Below, one piece after another: positions 42,872 through 52,629 of a stretch of 64,000 nt of DNA. The number at the start of each line of letters is the position of its first letter. Position 1 is the stretch's first letter. The position numbers and the translations under genes were made by a program. Source of the DNA: Weissella coleopterorum (GTDB lineage Bacteria > Bacillota > Bacilli > Lactobacillales > Lactobacillaceae). The notes beneath the pieces were generated by a model. It was given only the letters and a program-made list of their open reading frames with translations. It did no database searches and was not told the origin of the DNA. Location: positions 248,001 to 312,000 of the forward strand of contig NZ_CP049888.1 in NCBI RefSeq assembly GCF_011304355.1, given 5' to 3'.

Positions 42872-44614
42872 ATGGAATTAGCACTGAAGGGCGTACCAGT
42901 TTGGCTTTATACCAAAGAACAAGGAACTAATAAAAATTTAGCCCCAGCCCAAATTATTGAAGGCGATCTTGGGACGACGTTTAAACTAAAACCTCAGGTT
43001 ATTGATAATTATGTTGTTGATCATGTTGACGGTGCGTTGGCGGGTAGTTTTACGGATCAAATGCAGACGGTGACAGTCTATTATCAACAAGGTGATGTAG
43101 CACAAATCGAAGCTTTGACCAATTACCAAGCTGAAATTCAAGCTCTAACCCCAACGTATGCGAAACCAGATCTTAAAACCGAGCTACCAACCTCATTGAT
43201 GGCTGATACGATTTGGCCAGTGGTAAAGCGTTTAGCTACAACTAAAGGCCTTTTTTGGCACCAATTGGGAGATTCGCGATGGATTTTATATGATCGAAAA
43301 TTGATGAATATCAAAAAAGGTCCCCAGGCAGATGATCAAGTTTTAACGAACCAAATTGTGAATCAAAATAAAAGTAATGCGAAAAAAAACTTTGAACATT
43401 ACGATTGGCAACCACAACCGCTAAAAAAACGGGGGCGTTTAATATCTAACAATTCAGCTAAACAAGTTTCGGTTTATTCAAAACCTTATGGTAGTCATAA
43501 AAATGAACTAATGGCTGGATTAGACGTTTTATTAACTCAAGTAATTCATGACCCCTCCAAAAATGATTGGTACGCTATTGGGAGTCAAGGTTGGATTGAG
43601 GGAGATAATGTCGTTTTATTTGAAAATGAAGGAGAGGGATTAGCAATGGCAGAACCACTATTTTTAACGCCAGTTTTACATGAAAAAATATGGGGCGGTA
43701 CAGCCTTAAATGATGTTTTTGATTTACCAATTCCAAGTGATACAACCGGTGAAGCTTGGATTATTTCAGGCCATCCAAATGGTGTTTCGCCCATTGCACG
43801 CGGGCCTTTGGCTGGGAAAACATTAGCTGAAGTTTGGCAGACGTATCCTGATCTTTTTGAGAATAATGATGTTACGCGTCCTTATCCACTACTAGTTAAA
43901 TTTCTGGATGCTCACCAGGATTTGTCAGTCCAAGTACATCCGGGTGATGAATATGCTGCAGCGCATAATAATGGTGAATTAGGTAAAACTGAATCATGGT
44001 ATATTTTGGCGGCCAAGCCAGGCGCCGAAATTTATTATGGTCATAAGGCTAAAACGTCTCTTGAATTTAACCAAATGATTGACCAAGCAGATTGGGAGCA
44101 TCTTTTACAAAAAGTTCCAGTTCACGCTGGCGACTTCTTTTATGTCCCAGCAGGAACGTTACATGCCTTAGGGACTGGCGTTTTGGCCTTAGAAACTCAA
44201 CAAAGTTCAGATGTAACTTATCGGGTTTATGACTTTGACCGTCCGGATCAAAAAACAGGTCAATTACGGAGTTTGCATCTTGAAGATGCAAAAAATGTTA
44301 CGACTATTCCTTTTAAGGCGGAAAGCCCCGCGCAAACAAGCCTCCAAATGGGGGCGTTACAAGAAACTACTTTGGTGGAAGCACCATATTTTAATGTGTA
44401 TAAGGATGAATTAGATGGTGAAGCATATATCGTCAAACGGGCTCCTTATACTCAGTATACAGTGATCGCGGGCTCAGGCGCAGTTATTGTCGACGGGCAG
44501 AATTACCCGTTGGAACTAGCAACTAGTTTTATTATGCCGGCGACGGTAGCTGAATGGACCCTGAAAGGGAAAATGACCTTAATCATGTCAACACCGGGCC
44601 CTCAATCACGTTAA
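42872..44614 (+). CDS. manA: Fusion: MucBP/SH3-like N-terminal region + mannose-6-phosphate isomerase
   Basis: 580 residues from ATG 42872 (GGGGAGG upstream). Residues 1-75 resemble a MucBP module (ending QMQTVTVYYQQ); about 180-255 resemble a GW/SH3-like wall domain (SVYSKPYGSHKNELMAGLD...WYAIGSQGWIEGDNV). From Met259 (ATG 43646) a full class I ManA follows: zinc ligands in LSVQVHPGD, GKTESWY and AGTLHALGTG. That internal ATG has AAGGAGAGG seven bases upstream, so free ManA (322 residues) may be made too. No signal peptide, so the wall-type domains would be cytoplasmic. ManA interconverts mannose-6-P and fructose-6-P. Confidence 0.85.
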   Translation: MELALKGVPVWLYTKEQGTNKNLAPAQIIEGDLGTTFKLKPQVIDNYVVDHVDGALAGSFTDQMQTVTVYYQQGDVAQIEALTNYQAEIQALTPTYAKPDLKTELPTSLMADTIWPVVKRLATTKGLFWHQLGDSRWILYDRKLMNIKKGPQADDQVLTNQIVNQNKSNAKKNFEHYDWQPQPLKKRGRLISNNSAKQVSVYSKPYGSHKNELMAGLDVLLTQVIHDPSKNDWYAIGSQGWIEGDNVVLFENEGEGLAMAEPLFLTPVLHEKIWGGTALNDVFDLPIPSDTTGEAWIISGHPNGVSPIARGPLAGKTLAEVWQTYPDLFENNDVTRPYPLLVKFLDAHQDLSVQVHPGDEYAAAHNNGELGKTESWYILAAKPGAEIYYGHKAKTSLEFNQMIDQADWEHLLQKVPVHAGDFFYVPAGTLHALGTGVLALETQQSSDVTYRVYDFDRPDQKTGQLRSLHLEDAKNVTTIPFKAESPAQTSLQMGALQETTLVEAPYFNVYKDELDGEAYIVKRAPYTQYTVIAGSGAVIVDGQNYPLELATSFIMPATVAEWTLKGKMTLIMSTPGPQSR

Positions 44615-44629
44615 AAACGTGAGGAAATT

Positions 44630-45277
44630 ATGAAAAAACAATTACAACCATTTCAATTTGTACAAATTACGCAAGAGGTTCAGCATGTTATTAGCGCTTA
44701 TAAATCTGTGAATGATAGTAAAGTCGTAGGGGTGTTGCAGCTAGATCTAATTAAACTTTTAGATGAGCTGAGCATTAAATTGGAACCCGTTGTTGAAAAA
44801 ATGTTAGAAGTCGTAATGGAAAAAAACTGTACACATGAACGGGCAAGTAAGGCATTACAAAGTTTAAAAACTTTAGTCGAGCCATTTCCGGAAATGGATG
44901 AGAAACAAATTGATAAACTATTTAAAAAACAAAAAAAGGTTCAATATCCTAGTGACTGGACAACGGACCGTTATCAACAAACTTATTGGGGCTGGGATGA
45001 TTTTGGCAATCAGAAAAAATACCTGATTGTACCCCAAAAGAATCGTTATGTGGGTCTCCATGGTGACATGGATCCACAACCCTTGAACGGTCTTTGTGCG
45101 ATTTGCCATGAACTTAGTACGGTTTCAATGTTTTCGGTGAAATTAAAGGCGCGTGGAGCAGCTGGTAATTACACCAAACGGGGTAACTTAATTTGCCGTA
45201 ATAGTACGGAGTGTAATGCACGAATTAATGATCCTAAGCATTTAGAGCGATTTGTTGATTACATGACTAATCGTTAG
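44630..45277 (+). CDS. FusB/FBP-like EF-G-binding protein
   Basis: 215 residues. N-terminal helical domain and C-terminal treble clef with four cysteines (CAICHELS ... CRNSTECNARI), as in FusB/FusC proteins that bind EF-G and free it from stalled ribosomes. Length fits the family (about 213). Chromosomal homologues are common in Lactobacillaceae and Listeria; no mobile marker is next to it, so acquired fusidic acid resistance is not implied. Confidence 0.9.
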   Translation: MKKQLQPFQFVQITQEVQHVISAYKSVNDSKVVGVLQLDLIKLLDELSIKLEPVVEKMLEVVMEKNCTHERASKALQSLKTLVEPFPEMDEKQIDKLFKKQKKVQYPSDWTTDRYQQTYWGWDDFGNQKKYLIVPQKNRYVGLHGDMDPQPLNGLCAICHELSTVSMFSVKLKARGAAGNYTKRGNLICRNSTECNARINDPKHLERFVDYMTNR

Positions 45278-46029
45278 AACTAACCTAATCAAAGCGTGTA
45301 AATAATTATATAAACCAACGGTTAAACTGGATATATAATGTACCTTTGTTTAGGGGTGTTGTGTAAGAACTTGCTTAAAAATTAAAAATTTGCCCGTGGG
45401 TATGTTCGCTTTAACTTAATTGTTGAAGCGATTTTTTATTGCCGTGCAGTTGCTTACTATAAAAAGAAGCCAAATAAAAACAGTGAAATATTACTTAAAT
45501 GGTTTTGTTATTATTTTTCAAAAGGAGGGAAGGTAAAGCTGGCCTAAAAATAAAAACGACCTAATTAAAAATAGATCGTCATAATTGATTTTTGAGGTAC
45601 CAATTCATTTGGCTTAACGAGGGAAACTAGCAACTAGTGATGATTTAAGAGATTACTAGTATTAATTTTAAAAAAATTTGATGTCTTTGTTAGTATAATA
45701 GGCGTCTCCATATACATTTTTGTTAGTGTATTGGCGCTTAGTTTTCTGTTTTATAATATTATTTTTGTTGTTCGTGCGCGTATTAAATGTAGCTTCAATA
45801 TGATTTAGCTGATGTTATAATAAGTCACCGGTTTTCGGTTGTGTGGCAATTTTTTCTTTGTTTAGTAGATAAGTTATTTTACAAAGTTTCAAAGATAAGG
45901 CTAAATGGCCATATCATACCGTTCAAAATCGATAATGAAGATTTTTAATTATTAGATGAAAGTGTTGGCAGATAGGACTCATTTAATAAATAAATGGATA
46001 TATATTTTGACTTAAAAAAGGTGTTAATT
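45278..46029. other. Long A+T-rich intergenic stretch with one terminator
   Basis: No gene above 40 codons with an RBS that I trust. CGCTTTAAC-TTAATT-GTTGAAGCG followed by ATTTTTTATT (about 45409-45438) is a terminator nearly identical to the one after nusG. An isolated AAAGGAGGGAAGG at 45521-45533 has no ORF behind it. Looks like decayed DNA. Confidence 0.6.
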
Positions 46030-46458
46030 ATGAATAAAACAAAAGAATTGTGGAGTAATATCGGTTCGTTAATTTTTGTACTTTTGGGAATTTGTTATAG
46101 TTTGAATTTTTTCTACCAAGAAATAAAGCTAGAGCATAAGGTCGCCACAATTACATATATTAAAAACGAGTATGAAGATAATAGTTCAAAAGGTCTTGAT
46201 TCCTATACAACAGTTGTGAGTGCTACATTCCCCAGCCTACACGGTGTGACACAAGTGAATGGAGTTCGTTTGGTAGGTAATTCATTTTTCAATGAAGGAG
46301 ATAAAATTTCAATTTTATGGGATGAAACAAATAAACGAACAAGGCAGTTTAGACCTTATATGGATAATTTTGGATTTGTAACGCTATTAATAATTTGTGT
46401 ATATGCGTCCATAGCAAGAATTAAGTATTTAGTAGATTATTACATTACGTTAGAATGA
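46030..46458 (+). CDS. Membrane protein with DUF3592-like extracytoplasmic domain
   Basis: 142 residues from ATG 46030 (AAGGTG upstream). Two membrane helices (about 10-30 and 118-136) with a beta-rich loop between (TYTTVVSATFP, then GDKISILWDETN), the layout of DUF3592 proteins. Lower G+C than neighbours; sits alone in an A+T-rich gap. Function unknown. Confidence 0.6.
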   Translation: MNKTKELWSNIGSLIFVLLGICYSLNFFYQEIKLEHKVATITYIKNEYEDNSSKGLDSYTTVVSATFPSLHGVTQVNGVRLVGNSFFNEGDKISILWDETNKRTRQFRPYMDNFGFVTLLIICVYASIARIKYLVDYYITLE

Positions 46459-46554
46459 ATAATTAAAGTAATTTCTTTGTTGATATTATTGTGGATAAGG
46501 GTATTTTAAAAAGCCAATCATTATTAAAAAAATTAAACGGTTTTTTGAACAAAA

Positions 46555-46592
46555 AAACAGCATCCGTTATTCCAGGAACGCTGTTAAGATAG
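46555..46592 (-). terminator. Terminator of the met transporter operon
   Basis: On the minus strand AGCGTTCC-TGGAATAAC-GGATGCT followed by TTTTTTT. Just after the metI stop. Confidence 0.75.
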
Positions 46593-46593
46593 T

Positions 46594-47286
46594 TTAATGT
46601 TGAAATTTTCTGGCCAGATAATCACCACTGAATTGAATGATTAAAATTAAGGTCAATAATAAGATAGTTGCCAACCACATAACGTCGGGTTGAAAACGTT
46701 GGTATCCGGTGACAATTGCCGTTGTACCTAATCCACCGGCGCCAATGACCCCCGCCATAGCTGTTAGGCCTACTAAGGAGATCAATGAAACGGTACTAAT
46801 CCGAATTAATTCAGCACGCCCTTCGCGAAGATAGACGTCCCAAATAATATCCCAATTGGTAGCGCCATAGGATTGCGCCGCTTCAATTTTACCGGGATCA
46901 ATGCTAAGCAAGACGACTTGCACTTGGCGTGCAAAAAAAGGAAAAATTCCAAAGGCGAGCGGAATTAGAGCGGCAGTTGGACCAATCGTAGTTTGTGTTA
47001 TTAATTGCGTTAACGGTGAGATGACTACGACCATAATAATAAAAGGAATTGCCCGACCAACAGAAACACAAAAATCTAATATTTTGAACCAACGAGCATG
47101 CGGGGTGAGTCCTGATGCTGCCGTTAGAACTAAACCTAAGCCAAAGCTTAATCCTAAAATTCCGCCGATCAAAGCCGAACCAATGGTCATGTATAATGTT
47201 TGACTTAAGGCCGTACCGAAACCAGAATCACCACCCCAACCGAGCATCATGATATTTTGAAAATGAAGATTGAACCAATTAAACAT
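46594..47286 (-). CDS. metI: Methionine ABC transporter permease
   Basis: 230 residues, five to six membrane helices. The EAA loop is present (EAAQSYGATNWDIIWDVYLREGRAELI near 130-157) and FPFFARQVQVVL precedes it, as in MetI/D-methionine permeases. Pairs with MetN and MetQ in one operon under a Met T-box. Confidence 0.93.
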   Translation of the reverse strand: MFNWFNLHFQNIMMLGWGGDSGFGTALSQTLYMTIGSALIGGILGLSFGLGLVLTAASGLTPHARWFKILDFCVSVGRAIPFIIMVVVISPLTQLITQTTIGPTAALIPLAFGIFPFFARQVQVVLLSIDPGKIEAAQSYGATNWDIIWDVYLREGRAELIRISTVSLISLVGLTAMAGVIGAGGLGTTAIVTGYQRFQPDVMWLATILLLTLILIIQFSGDYLARKFQH

Positions 47287-47301
47287 GAAATGTCCGCCTT
47301 T

Positions 47302-48078
47302 CTAAGGGGTACGTTGTAGCTTTGAAATGGAAAAGCCTTGCGCCAGGGTGATAAATTCTTGGGTCAATTTTTGTTTAGGATGCTGAAAAACGTTGGCAAC
47401 AGACCCAGTTTCAATAATCTGCCCCTTTTCCATAATGGCGACCTGATCAGCTAAGGCCTCGATGACCTGCATTTCATGGGTAATGATCAAAATGGTGAGA
47501 CCGAGAGTTTGGTTTAAATGATTAAGTAGTTCTAAAATTTGTTGGGTGGTTTTAGGATCCAACGCGGAGGTAGCCTCATCAGAAATCAAAATATCAGGAT
47601 CATTGGCGAGCGCGCGGGCGATGGCCACGCGTTGCTTTTGACCGCCTGAAAGTTGATGAGGATAATTTTGGGCTTGGGCGGTAAGTCCGACTAAATCGAG
47701 CAGTTGCTGGACCTTTGCGTGCTTTTGCGTTTGGGATTGTGTTGAATGTTTTAAAGGCTGTAAGATATTTTGTTGGACTGTCATTTCATCTAAGAGATTG
47801 AAATGTTGGAAAATCATACCAATTTTTTGGCGTTTTAATCGTAACTCTTGCGGCGATAGGTTGGTCATTTCGACGTCATTAACTTTAACGGAACCTTCTG
47901 TTGGGCGTTGTAAAAGATTGATTGTGCGGACTAAAGTAGATTTACCAGCTCCTGAATATCCGACGATTCCAAAGATGGATCCGCGATTAATTTTTAAAGA
48001 AACATCGAAAACCGCTGGGACGGATCCAGGGGCTTGTTTAAAATCGACATTAATGTGAGATAGTTCAATTAAGGACAT
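47302..48078 (-). CDS. metN: Methionine ABC transporter ATPase, short form
   Basis: 258 residues. Walker [12 protein letters not shown]-loop, signature LSGGQKQR, Walker [14 protein letters not shown]-loop ITHEMQVI. Well-studied MetN proteins are about 340 residues and carry a C-terminal ACT/NIL domain that senses methionine; this protein ends soon after the ATPase core, so that feedback site is missing. Energises methionine uptake through MetI. Confidence 0.92.
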   Translation of the reverse strand: MSLIELSHINVDFKQAPGSVPAVFDVSLKINRGSIFGIVGYSGAGKSTLVRTINLLQRPTEGSVKVNDVEMTNLSPQELRLKRQKIGMIFQHFNLLDEMTVQQNILQPLKHSTQSQTQKHAKVQQLLDLVGLTAQAQNYPHQLSGGQKQRVAIARALANDPDILISDEATSALDPKTTQQILELLNHLNQTLGLTILIITHEMQVIEALADQVAIMEKGQIIETGSVANVFQHPKQKLTQEFITLAQGFSISKLQRTP

Positions 48079-48095
48079 ACCAAAGTTCCTCCAGC

Positions 48096-48923
48096 TTATT
48101 TCAGTTTAATATTCCAAGCAGGTAATTGGGTATCACCCCATGTTGTTTTGAAATATTTTTCAGTTTTTTTGGTTTGATAGGCTTGCACAACAGCTTGATA
48201 AGCTTTATTTTTTGCTTGTTTTTTATTGGCAACGATGATGTTGATCCATTGTTTGGAAGCTTTATTAATTGGTTCCACGTAAATGGCTTTCTTTGGACTC
48301 AGATGGGCCTCTTGTGCATAATTGGCGTTGATGATGGCAGCATCGACCGATTTTAAAGCACTTGGTGTTTGGTCTGCGGCAATCTCTTTAAATTTAATTT
48401 GTAGTTTGTTCTCTTTAACGTCTTTTAGCGTGGGTAACGCCGATTTTTTTAATTTAATGATACCAGCGGTCTGAAGTAAGGTTAAAGCTCGTCCTTCATT
48501 CGTAGGGTCATTTGGAATGGCGATCTGTGCGTGCGCTTTGAGATCCTTGACAGCATGGATGTCATTAGCGTAAACACGCATTGGAGTTAGATAGGTTTTA
48601 CCGATAGCTTGTAATTGATTATTGTTTGATTTATTCCAATTATTTAAGAAGTTAGCGTGTTGAAAAGCGTTTAAATCTAAAGAACCATCAACTAGAGCCT
48701 TATTGGGGGTATTATAGTCGGTAAATACTTTGGTTTTAACCGTAATACCAGCATCTTTTTTAGCGGTCTTAGCAACTGATTTCCATAAATCCTGTTCCGA
48801 AGTGCCTACGATTCCCACAGTCACCGTTTTTTGAGCAGCTGAGACAGAAGTCAAAGGAACCAGTGCGGTAAATGAGAGGGTAATTGCTATGAGTGTTAGA
48901 CTTAATTTGAATATATTTTTCAT
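48096..48923 (-). CDS. metQ: Methionine-binding protein (NlpA family)
   Basis: 275 residues. After a hydrophobic signal (residues 5-30) the NlpA/MetQ core follows: [76 protein letters not shown]. The signal ends SVSAAQKT with an AxA-type site and no lipobox cysteine, so it does not look like the usual lipoprotein. First gene after the T-box. Confidence 0.9.
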   Translation of the reverse strand: MKNIFKLSLTLIAITLSFTALVPLTSVSAAQKTVTVGIVGTSEQDLWKSVAKTAKKDAGITVKTKVFTDYNTPNKALVDGSLDLNAFQHANFLNNWNKSNNNQLQAIGKTYLTPMRVYANDIHAVKDLKAHAQIAIPNDPTNEGRALTLLQTAGIIKLKKSALPTLKDVKENKLQIKFKEIAADQTPSALKSVDAAIINANYAQEAHLSPKKAIYVEPINKASKQWINIIVANKKQAKNKAYQAVVQAYQTKKTEKYFKTTWGDTQLPAWNIKLK

Positions 48924-48973
48924 AATGTTCCTCCATTGGAATGAATATGATGGTTAATGTGATTGATGAAGTC

Positions 48974-49293
48974 AAAAAAACACCCGTTTCTATTTGATAA
49001 CTAAATATCAAATAGAAACGGGTGTCCGTGGTACCATTCTACTTCACCTTAAAGAAACGTGTGTACTTTAAAGCCTTAACAACGAGCAGGTAGTGAGCGA
49101 TATGATGCCCTACCGATTCGCGTGTCTTGTAACGTAGACCAATCCGTCAACGGCTGATAGACTTGCTACTCACCATTGCCAATCCCAGATCATTTTCACT
49201 ACTGGCTTTTCGAACAACTCACACCAACGTTGTCTCTCTGAGCGATTGCCCGGTAGTTACTTTTCTGCTCAACTTGTTTCATTTCTATATGCA
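48974..49293 (-). promoter_or_regulatory. T-box riboswitch, methionine specifier
   Basis: On the minus strand: Stem I with AGAGA bulge, GTGAAAATGATCTGG specifier loop region in which ATG (49193-49191) fits a methionine codon, the T-box core TGGTACCACG (about 49027-49036), and an 18-20 bp terminator CACCCGTTTCTATTTGATA / reverse arm with T-run (48973-49025). Uncharged tRNA-Met would stabilise the antiterminator and switch on metQNI. Located directly before metQ. Confidence 0.92.
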
Positions 49294-49332
49294 TCATCAT
49301 AAATTGCTTTATAAAATTTGTCAAATTAAATT

Positions 49333-50001
49333 TTAAATTGGTCGATCAGCTGTGATGATCAACCAGATAACTAGCAATGCTAAGACTGGCAAAAATAGCG
49401 CCCATCCAGCTAATTTAATTCCAACAAAAGTAGCTAACACCACTCCTGATAAGAAACTAGCAATAATTAAGCCAATATTGCGAGCTTTGGTTAATTCGGA
49501 GGATTGATGATTTAAACCGTAACTGGCTAAGGCGACTCCTAAGCGTTTAAGATTACCAGTAAACATGGTGGTGACATAAGGAGCCCCATGTAATTTAGTA
49601 AAGGTATCAGTCTGCAAGGCCATGCTAATGGCTAATAATGAAAGAATTAAAACACTGGGCGCGTGCATGATTTCTAAAATGGCAGTTACAGTTATGCCAA
49701 GAATTTCAAAGAGAATTGAAAATTCTTCCCATTGGAATTGATTTACATAGCGAATCCGTTTAACAACTTGGTTAAACATAGCTCCAAAGAAGAATGCAAG
49801 TGCCGGCCAAATGAAAATCAAGGCATGATTGAGATTTCCCCGTGCTAAATAGACACCAAACTGGAGCATGTTTCCGCTTTGAAATGAAGCCAAGCGGCCA
49901 TCGTGAAAAGCAAAAGTGTATGAGTCAATGAACCCGGCGGTCGCAGCTAACAATGCGCCGACGCGCACAGACTCTTTCATTTTACGATTAGAATTTATCA
50001 T
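49333..50001 (-). CDS. DUF1275/YoaK-type membrane protein
   Basis: 222 residues from ATG 50001; the GTG at 50013 lies inside the AGAGG ribosome site. Six predicted helices and family motifs: AATAGFIDSYTFAFHDGRLASFQSGNML near residue 20-45 and FTGNLKRLGVAL near 145. Function of the family unknown, perhaps transport. Confidence 0.88.
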   Translation of the reverse strand: MINSNRKMKESVRVGALLAATAGFIDSYTFAFHDGRLASFQSGNMLQFGVYLARGNLNHALIFIWPALAFFFGAMFNQVVKRIRYVNQFQWEEFSILFEILGITVTAILEIMHAPSVLILSLLAISMALQTDTFTKLHGAPYVTTMFTGNLKRLGVALASYGLNHQSSELTKARNIGLIIASFLSGVVLATFVGIKLAGWALFLPVLALLVIWLIITADRPI

Positions 50002-50235
50002 TTTATTTGACACCTCTGTTTAAAAAGATATGGTGGATTTAATTGCTTTGTGAAATAAAAAACTAGAGTTGGTGGCGACGTCCGAAATTTATATTTCAAA
50101 AAGACATATTACACAATATTATACACCTTATGTCTTGGAATGCGGAAAACGATGACAAAAGCAACGAATTAGTGAAAAATATGATAAAATTTAGAAGATT
50201 GAATTAAACGAATTGTGAAAAATGGAGAAAAACCC

Positions 50236-51738
50236 ATGAAAAATCAATTTACCGACGACGGATTAGTGCTCCACACTGATGCTTATCAACTAACCATGAT
50301 GCAGACATATTTTCAAGAAGGAATTCATGAACGGCAGGCAGTTTTTGAATTATATTTTCGGGATCTTCCTTTTAAGAACGGTTATGCGATCTTTGCTGGT
50401 TTAGAACATATCTTGGAATTTATTGAAGATTTACATTTTTCAAAAAGTGATATTGAATATATGCGCTCAGAACCAATGTTTGCTGACGATTTTGTTGATT
50501 ATTTGGAACAATGGCGCTTTAAAGCGACTATTCGTGCCCCGCGTGAAGGGGAGGTCGTATTTAATAACGAACCAATTTTACAAGTAGAGGGTTCAATCTT
50601 TGATGCACAAATTATTGAAACGCCGCTGTTGAATATTGTTAATTATCAAACTTTGATTGCTACGAAAGCTTCACGGATTCGCTCGGTGGTCGGCAATCAA
50701 GGACTATTAGAATTTGGAACACGTCGCGCGCAAGAAATGGATGCCGCCTTGTGGGGGACTCGGGCAGCCTTTATTGGTGGCTTTGATGCAACCTCAAATG
50801 TCCGTGCTGGAAAGTTGTTTGGGATTCCCATTAGCGGAACGCATGCCCATGCCCTAGTACAAATTTACCGGAATGACTACGCGGCTTTTAAAGCGTATGC
50901 AAATACTCATCGCGACTGCGTCTTTTTAGTGGATACCTACGATACGCTAACTTCCGGAGTTCCCAGTGCAATTCGTGTGGCCAAAGAAATGGGTGATAAA
51001 ATTAATTTCTTAGGTGTGCGGATTGATTCGGGTGATATGGCCTACCTTTCTAAAGGAGTGCGTAAACTATTGGATGATGCGGGTTTTGAAGATGCAAAAA
51101 TCTATGCTTCAAATGACCTTGATGAAGAGACCATTACGTCTTTGAAATTACAAGGCGCTAAAATTGATGTTTGGGGGGTCGGGACAAAATTAATTACGGC
51201 CTTTGATCAACCAGCACTTGGTGCCGTTTATAAGGTGGTGTCAGTTGAAGATGAGCATGGTCAAATGGTGGACACAATTAAAATTTCTGGCAGTGCCGTT
51301 AAAATTTCGACGCCAGGTAAAAAACAAGTTTGGCGGGTTACACGGAATGTCGACGGTAAATCACAAGGTGATTACGTTGCGCTTTGGGATGAGGATCCGC
51401 GCTTGGCAGATCAAATTTATATGTTCCATCCACAATATACTTATTTGAATAAAACGATCACGGACTTTACGGCCCGCCCCATTCTAGAAACTATGGTGGT
51501 AGATGGTCAAGTGGTTTATGATTTACCGGATGTACAAACCATTCAAACCTATTCAGAACAACGGCTCGAGCACTTATGGTCAGAATATCGACGGGGCTTA
51601 AATCCACAGGAATATCCAGTTGATTTGTCACAAAAGGCTTGGGACAATAAAATGAAATTAATCCATGATGTGCGAGCATATGTGCGCGATCTGGAAGATG
51701 ATGGACGCCCGTTAGCAAAAGATGCAATCATCGATTAG
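50236..51738 (+). CDS. pncB: Nicotinate phosphoribosyltransferase
   Basis: 500 residues from ATG 50236 (GGAGAAAAACCC upstream). Motifs: LHTDAYQLTMMQTYFQEG at the start, FGTRRAQEMDAALWGTRAAFIGGFDATSN near 165-190, GTHAHALVQ with the catalytic histidine near 207, and RIDSGDMAYLSK near 270. Converts nicotinate and PRPP to nicotinate mononucleotide, the first step of NAD salvage, upstream of nadE. Confidence 0.95.
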   Translation: MKNQFTDDGLVLHTDAYQLTMMQTYFQEGIHERQAVFELYFRDLPFKNGYAIFAGLEHILEFIEDLHFSKSDIEYMRSEPMFADDFVDYLEQWRFKATIRAPREGEVVFNNEPILQVEGSIFDAQIIETPLLNIVNYQTLIATKASRIRSVVGNQGLLEFGTRRAQEMDAALWGTRAAFIGGFDATSNVRAGKLFGIPISGTHAHALVQIYRNDYAAFKAYANTHRDCVFLVDTYDTLTSGVPSAIRVAKEMGDKINFLGVRIDSGDMAYLSKGVRKLLDDAGFEDAKIYASNDLDEETITSLKLQGAKIDVWGVGTKLITAFDQPALGAVYKVVSVEDEHGQMVDTIKISGSAVKISTPGKKQVWRVTRNVDGKSQGDYVALWDEDPRLADQIYMFHPQYTYLNKTITDFTARPILETMVVDGQVVYDLPDVQTIQTYSEQRLEHLWSEYRRGLNPQEYPVDLSQKAWDNKMKLIHDVRAYVRDLEDDGRPLAKDAIID

Positions 51739-51763
51739 ATGAAGTTCAACAGGGAGGGTGGAA

Positions 51764-52588
51764 ATGCGAGCGAAACAAGCAGAGATTATTCAAGTGTTGG
51801 GGGTCAAACCAGTAATTGATCCTGAAGTAGAATATCGACGATCTGTTGATTTGTTGAAAGATTATTTATTAAAGACGGGCTTAAAGACCTACGTTTTGGG
51901 AATCTCGGGCGGCCAGGATTCAACTTTAGCGGGCCAGATGGCTGAAACAGCGGTCACTGAGTTACGTGCTCAAACGGGGCAATCAGATTATCAATTTATT
52001 GCCATGCGTTTGCCTTACGGGACACAAAATGATGAAGCAGATGCGCTTGCTGCAATTGAATGGCAGCAAGCAGACCAAGTAGTGATTAGTAACATTAAGC
52101 CGGCTACACAAGCTATGGTGGAAAGTCTGACATCAGCAGGTTTAATGATGACAGACTTTAATAAGGGGAATATTAAAGCCCGTCAGCGGATGATCGCCCA
52201 ATATGGAGTGGCCGGAGCCACGCAAGGGGCTGTAATCGGGACGGATCATGCGGCCGAAGCAGTCACCGGATTTTATACTAAATTTGGGGACGGTGCAGCC
52301 GATATTATGCCATTGTATCGCTTAGATAAAAATCAGGGTCGCGCTATTTTAGCTTGGCTCAATGCCCCTAAGAAATTCTATGAAAAAGTACCTACGGCTG
52401 ATTTAGAAGAAGATCACCCCGCATTACCGGATGAAAAAGCTTTGGGCGTAACCTATGAAGTATTAGATCAATACTTAGAAGGAAAGGCAGTGGCAGTCAA
52501 AGACGCTGAAAAGATTGAACGGTGGTACGCTCAAACCGAGCATAAACGACAAGGTGCAGTGACGGTTTTCTCACAATGGTGGCAATAA
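51764..52588 (+). CDS. nadE: Ammonia-dependent NAD synthetase
   Basis: 274 residues from ATG 51764 (GGGAGGGTGG upstream). P-loop [13 protein letters not shown] near 45-57, [22 protein letters not shown] near 165-186, and [19 protein letters not shown] near 208. No N-terminal glutaminase domain, so it uses ammonia. Last step of NAD synthesis; same strand and near pncB. Confidence 0.95.
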   Translation: MRAKQAEIIQVLGVKPVIDPEVEYRRSVDLLKDYLLKTGLKTYVLGISGGQDSTLAGQMAETAVTELRAQTGQSDYQFIAMRLPYGTQNDEADALAAIEWQQADQVVISNIKPATQAMVESLTSAGLMMTDFNKGNIKARQRMIAQYGVAGATQGAVIGTDHAAEAVTGFYTKFGDGAADIMPLYRLDKNQGRAILAWLNAPKKFYEKVPTADLEEDHPALPDEKALGVTYEVLDQYLEGKAVAVKDAEKIERWYAQTEHKRQGAVTVFSQWWQ

Positions 52589-52629
52589 TCGAATCGAAAA
52601 TATAAACGCAGCGTGGAGGTGGATTAGTT

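Noticed and set aside
44630..45277. Acquired fusidic acid resistance gene
   Set aside because: FusB-like EF-G-binding proteins are part of the normal gene set in these bacteria, and there is no mobile marker next to it.
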